Below, in pieces: positions 20,674 to 23,769 of a stretch of 23,769 nt of DNA. The notes beneath the pieces were generated by a model. It was given only the letters and a program-made list of their open reading frames with translations, was not told where the DNA came from and ran no database searches. Positions within the stretch are counted from its first letter, which is position 1, and every line of letters starts with the position of its first letter. Origin of the DNA: a virus; the IMG/VR virus record IMGVR_UViG_3300028571_000120, positions 1-23,769 of that record; one strand, 5' to 3'. A program made the position numbers and the translations under genes.

Positions 20674-23144
20674 TGGCAACCAAAGAACAAGTTTACGAAT
20701 TTGCTAGGCAAGAAGCCCAGAGGCAAGGCGTTCCTTATTCTTTGGTGCAAAAGATTGTTGAGACTGAATCAGGTGGATCTTTTAACGCTATAGGACCTAA
20801 AACTAGGTTCAATGATCGTGCTTATGGCCCTATGCAATTGATGGCGGCTACTGCTAAAGATCTTGGTGTTAACCGCATGGATTGGAAAGATAACATCCGA
20901 GGTGGTGTTAAGTATCTAAGCCAGTTATCACAACAATTTCAAGATCCTGTTTTGGTTGCTGCGGCTTATAACGCAGGACCTGGCAATGTTCAAAAGTATG
21001 GTGGAGTTCCTCCATTTAAACAAACGCAAAACTATGTTGAGAAAGTAGTAGGTACAAACATGGCCACATCTCGTGATATTGACCCTTCTTTTATTGGTAG
21101 GCCAACACAACCAGCACCAATTGCTAATATTGGGACGTCTGATGTTGGGACTATTGCTGTTCCTCAAGTTGGATATCGTGATATTGATCCAGCATTACTT
21201 GGTAAGCAAGTAGTTGCACAAGCCCCTGTAAGACAAAATACAGACTCTATTGCCCGTCAGGTTGGTTTAACTGCACGTTATGGCATGGAAGGTTTAGGCC
21301 AAGTAGCTGACATTGTTGGATCACCATTGAATATGTTGATTAACAGGGCTACTGGTAGCCAACTTGGTACTCCTAGCCAATCAATGTCAAACTTTGCAAC
21401 TATGCTTGGTTTGCCACAACCTCAAACTGGTTTTGAACGTGGCATTGGAAATGTTACTCGTGCAGTAGCTGGTATCCCTGCTATGGGTGGTGCTGGTGGT
21501 TTATTGCAACAAGCTCCTAATCTAACTGCTCAAGTTGTTGGTCGTGGCTTGGCGGCTCAACCTATTGCTCAAGCAGCAGGTGCTACTGTTGGTACTGGTG
21601 CGGCTGAGATTGCTCGTAATGTCTATGATGTCCAAAACCCATTAGCTTTGCTTGGCATTAACTTGGCGGCAGGTTTACCCGCTAGTGCAGTTGCGGCTCG
21701 TGCAGGAAACATTCCTTCTGGCACACGTTATCGTGATCCTGTTACTGGTCAGATTATTGAATCTGCGGCTCAACGTGGCGTGAATGTAGATGTTGGTGAT
21801 GTTGGTGGCCCAGGTGCAGGAACTATTGATAAGTTACGTCAATTAGGATTCTCAAAAGAATCTTCTAATCAAGTCAAAGCAGATCAGGTTAAAAAGTTAA
21901 TTGAAAAAACTACTGAAAATCTAAAGCCATCAAGAATGTCTGAAGGTGGCGAGAAGAAGATTATTGCTGATGACTTACGTAAGCAATATCAAACTGCTAA
22001 ATCTAATGTTAGTCCTGAGTTTAAAAAAGCTGAACAATTAGCTGGCGATGACATTATTCCATTGCGTAATACAAACCAAGCAACTGTAGATGTCATCAAT
22101 CAATTCCCATCTACATCTCAAACTCCTGTCATTGAGAAAACAATTGAGAAGTTAAATACATTAATTCAGAATGGCGGTGGGTCATATAAAGAATTGCGTG
22201 ATTTGCAATCTACAGTATTTTCTGAGATGGAGCGTGTTCGCAAGGGTCTTGTGCCAGGTTCTTATAGTGAAAAACAGTTAAATTCAATCAATCAGTTATA
22301 CAAAGGTTTAGCTGATGACGTTGACGTATGGGCTGCACCTGCTATTGATCCTAATGGTGTTAAATTATTTACACCTGCTGGCGCACAACACACAAAAGCA
22401 ATTGAGCAGTTTAAAGCGACTGTTTTGCCTTTTAGACAAGATACAAATATCTACAAACTTGTATCTAGCAAGACACCACAAAACGACATTGATTTGGTGG
22501 CACAAGGGTTTAGCTTTGACAAGAATCCTGCTACGGCAGAACTTGCTTTTAGCTTGATGTCACCAACTGGTAAACAAGCGGCCCAATACTCTATTCTTAA
22601 TGAGGCTAGAACTAGGGCTATTAATCCTGATGCGGCTACTGGTTTCTCAGCACCTGCATTTACTAGGACTTTAAACCTTGGTAGACCAGATAGCCCAACT
22701 GCACAACGTGTGGCATTTGCAGATAACCCTGCTTTACTGGATGAAGTAACTTTGTTGAGAGACATTGTGGATACGACTCGTGGTGCTGTTACACCTAAAG
22801 TTGCACCTGCTACTGGTGCGGCTTTATTGCCTTATGTTGCTGGCGGTGCTGGTATGACAGGTGGATTTGGCCTTGGTGGTCAACTTGCCGAAGGTTTAGG
22901 CATGGGTGGATTTGGGACAGGACTTTTAAGCGCAGCAGGTGCAGTTGGAGTTCCAATAGCATCAAACAGATTAGCTAATGCACTTTCTAGTCAAGCAGGA
23001 ACTAGGTTCTTACTTGGTGAGCAACTGCAAGGTGCTGGTGGCATGGGTACTGCAATGGGTCAAGCAATGACTGAGGCAACAACAAACCCTGACCAATTCA
23101 TTCCACAAAAGCCAATTCAAGGGCTTTTTGATTTGTTTAGATAA
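20673..23144 (+). CDS. Ejection/internal virion protein with lytic transglycosylase domain
   Basis: Predicted 823-residue protein. Residues about 15-120 form an SLT-type lytic transglycosylase. VPYSLVQKIVETESGGSFNA holds the catalytic Glu (E32 in ETES), AYGPMQLMAATAKDLGVN the GxMQLM substrate-binding segment, and VLVAAAYNAGPGNVQKYGG the AYNAGPG signature, followed by QNYVEKVVG. It would cut peptidoglycan glycan strands during DNA entry, as the N-terminal domain of T7 gp16 does. The rest has Gln/Ala helices and Gly/Ala-rich hydrophobic stretches (NPLALLGINLAAGLPASAVA near residue 325; a Gly-rich run near 700-770), perhaps for membrane passage. A lysis endolysin is less likely because of length and position. 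It begins on the stop of the previous gene. The end IPQKPIQGLFDLFR is typical of such proteins. Confidence 0.86.
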   Translation: MATKEQVYEFARQEAQRQGVPYSLVQKIVETESGGSFNAIGPKTRFNDRAYGPMQLMAATAKDLGVNRMDWKDNIRGGVKYLSQLSQQFQDPVLVAAAYNAGPGNVQKYGGVPPFKQTQNYVEKVVGTNMATSRDIDPSFIGRPTQPAPIANIGTSDVGTIAVPQVGYRDIDPALLGKQVVAQAPVRQNTDSIARQVGLTARYGMEGLGQVADIVGSPLNMLINRATGSQLGTPSQSMSNFATMLGLPQPQTGFERGIGNVTRAVAGIPAMGGAGGLLQQAPNLTAQVVGRGLAAQPIAQAAGATVGTGAAEIARNVYDVQNPLALLGINLAAGLPASAVAARAGNIPSGTRYRDPVTGQIIESAAQRGVNVDVGDVGGPGAGTIDKLRQLGFSKESSNQVKADQVKKLIEKTTENLKPSRMSEGGEKKIIADDLRKQYQTAKSNVSPEFKKAEQLAGDDIIPLRNTNQATVDVINQFPSTSQTPVIEKTIEKLNTLIQNGGGSYKELRDLQSTVFSEMERVRKGLVPGSYSEKQLNSINQLYKGLADDVDVWAAPAIDPNGVKLFTPAGAQHTKAIEQFKATVLPFRQDTNIYKLVSSKTPQNDIDLVAQGFSFDKNPATAELAFSLMSPTGKQAAQYSILNEARTRAINPDAATGFSAPAFTRTLNLGRPDSPTAQRVAFADNPALLDEVTLLRDIVDTTRGAVTPKVAPATGAALLPYVAGGAGMTGGFGLGGQLAEGLGMGGFGTGLLSAAGAVGVPIASNRLANALSSQAGTRFLLGEQLQGAGGMGTAMGQAMTEATTNPDQFIPQKPIQGLFDLFR

Positions 23145-23145
23145 A

Positions 23146-23238
23146 ATGAAAGACTGGCTGCTTGCAACAATTGCGGCAGTCTGTATGGTTGCCCTTATTG
23201 TTTGGTCATTCTCAGTAATCATCTGGGCATGGCAGTAA
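23146..23238 (+). CDS. 30-residue single-span membrane peptide
   Basis: A tiny gene starting one base after the transglycosylase stop. It encodes MKDWLLATIAAVCMVALIVW and continues to SFSVIIWAWQ: almost the entire peptide is one membrane helix with a positively charged N-terminus, Trp at both interfaces and no other charged residue. Such short spans occur as holins, pinholins or membrane-targeting peptides in phages, but there is no family match I can name. The next small gene starts inside it (10-base overlap), which supports translation as a linked set. A lysis or virion-entry role is inference from size, position and hydrophobicity. Confidence 0.5.
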   Translation: MKDWLLATIAAVCMVALIVWSFSVIIWAWQ

Positions 23239-23354
23239 TTAGTTTTTTACTGGCTGTATCTATTGAATACAGGTGCGTTAAGTGGACTTGGGTTGGAGAT
23301 GTCTACAACCGAAAGGTCTACTGTATTGAATGGAAAAAGGTAGAAAAGAAATGA
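23229..23354 (+). CDS. 41-residue two-cysteine protein, function unknown
   Basis: A tiny gene overlapping the previous one by 10 bases and the next by four (ATGA, 23351-23354). A short hydrophobic start (AVISFLLAVSI) leads to a Trp/Tyr/Cys-rich part with C16 and C32: YRCVKWTWVGDVYNRKVYC, then a basic tail EWKKVEKK. The shape CxKWTWxGDVYNRKVYCxxW is one I recall from small proteins in other aquatic phages. The two cysteines suggest a disulfide and so a periplasmic location, reached by the hydrophobic start, though it is not a classical signal peptide and no lipobox is seen. Location between the membrane peptide and a helical protein might indicate a lysis cassette; this is unproven. Confidence 0.5.
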   Translation: MAVISFLLAVSIEYRCVKWTWVGDVYNRKVYCIEWKKVEKK

Positions 23355-23769
23355 TTCCCATCGATCCAATGACCGCTTTAGCTGGCATACAGTCAGCAAT
23401 CAGCATGGTCAAGAAGGCAGCAAATGTTGCCAATGACTTAGGCTCACTTGCGCCCATGATTGGGAAGCTATTTGACGCAAAAAGTGTAGCTACAAAAGCC
23501 ATGCTTCAGGCTAAACAGTCTGGCAAAGGCTCAAACATGGGTACGGCTTTGCAGATTGAGATGGCTTTAGAACAGGCTAGAGCGTTTGAGGAAGAGTTAA
23601 AGATGCTCTTCATGCAGACGGGTAAGATTGATGTCTGGAACAAGATTAAAGCCCGTCAAGCAGAGATGGACTTGGCAGATGCCAAAGAGATTAGTGCTTT
23701 AAAGAAGGCAGAGAAAGCCGCTAAAGAAAAAGAGCAAGAACAACTAGAGATTGGCTTGGCAATAGGTGG
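23351..23769 (+). CDS. Helical protein, truncated at the window end
   Basis: A gene running off the right edge; 139 residues are visible. It starts MIPIDPMTALAGIQSAISMV, a start reminiscent of a phage protein type of unknown function (MIPIDPxTAxxxxxxxxxxxK) that I recall near virion or lysis genes. A helical region with SLAPMIGKLFDAKSVATKAM follows, then a long charged coiled coil (ALEQARAFEEELKMLFMQTG, then LADAKEISALKKAEKAAKEKE). The last residues (LEIGLAIGG) may begin a hydrophobic segment that would be a C-terminal membrane anchor, which cannot be read here. It overlaps the previous stop (ATGA), so it belongs to the same transcript. Spanin-like or virion roles are both open. Confidence 0.6.
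   Translation, partial: MIPIDPMTALAGIQSAISMVKKAANVANDLGSLAPMIGKLFDAKSVATKAMLQAKQSGKGSNMGTALQIEMALEQARAFEEELKMLFMQTGKIDVWNKIKARQAEMDLADAKEISALKKAEKAAKEKEQEQLEIGLAIG

Noticed and set aside
1-23769. tRNA genes, CRISPR arrays, insertion sequences and integrase/attachment sites
   Set aside because: The only non-coding gap with clear structure is short and explained by terminators; no cloverleaf, regular spaced repeat, transposase or integrase motif was found by reading.

Overview
The window is a contiguous piece of a tailed double-stranded DNA phage genome (Caudoviricetes). Every supported gene lies on the + strand, genes are packed with overlaps or very short gaps, and the order is that of a packaging and virion module: terminase, portal, scaffold, capsid, adaptor, fibres, tail nozzle, ejection proteins. 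No tail tape measure, tail sheath or baseplate gene is seen. A nozzle-like protein and a transglycosylase-bearing ejection protein are present, so a short-tailed (podovirus-type) virion is most likely. The SLT-type transglycosylase fits a host with peptidoglycan under an outer membrane. The moderately AT-rich composition and the resemblance of many small proteins to those of uncultured aquatic phages suggest a freshwater or marine Gram-negative host, but the host is inference. No replication, integration or lysogeny gene is visible, and both ends of the window cut into a larger genome.

Layout. Positions 7-666 hold a glycosyltransferase-like gene of unknown target. Positions 676-2503 hold the small and large terminase subunits, closed by a strong intrinsic terminator at 2519-2550. 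After a small palindrome and a possible promoter, 2596-4002 carries five small genes: three Lys-rich basic proteins, one seven-cysteine protein that may bind a metal or iron-sulfur centre, and one Gly/Met-rich protein. Positions 4012-8430 are the head genes: portal, a small protein with an AT-hook-like tail, an acidic scaffold, and a major capsid protein of the SU10/DUF5309 type. A second intrinsic terminator (8444-8471) follows, and the next gene starts at the very next base.

Positions 8472-10521 hold a conserved small virion-module protein, an inserted HNH endonuclease, a second glycosyltransferase with a DxD motif, and an SU10-type adaptor. Positions 10525-15878 form a fibre region with two similar series. 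Each goes from small beta-rich or repeat proteins to a fibre protein and ends in a large polyglycine-rich protein that looks like a receptor-binding tip. A small single-span membrane protein lies between the two series, and a C1q/TNF-like beta-sandwich protein closes the region.

Positions 15880-17833 hold the nozzle-like protein and a helical protein of unknown role. Positions 17835-23144 hold three large proteins likely to be internal or ejected: an Ala/Gln/Asn-rich protein, an unrecognised 478-residue protein, and an 823-residue protein with an N-terminal lytic transglycosylase. The window ends with a chain of overlapping tiny genes (a 30-residue membrane peptide, then a 41-residue two-cysteine protein) and a truncated helical protein.

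Together these genes package DNA (TerS/TerL), build the procapsid (portal, scaffold, capsid), complete the connector (adaptor, nozzle), recognise the host (fibres and Gly-rich tips) and deliver DNA through the cell wall (ejection proteins). The HNH gene and the two glycosyltransferases look like accessory cargo. I saw no CRISPR array, tRNA, insertion sequence, reverse transcriptase or integrase. All protein names rest on motifs and recalled family resemblance; no database search was run.
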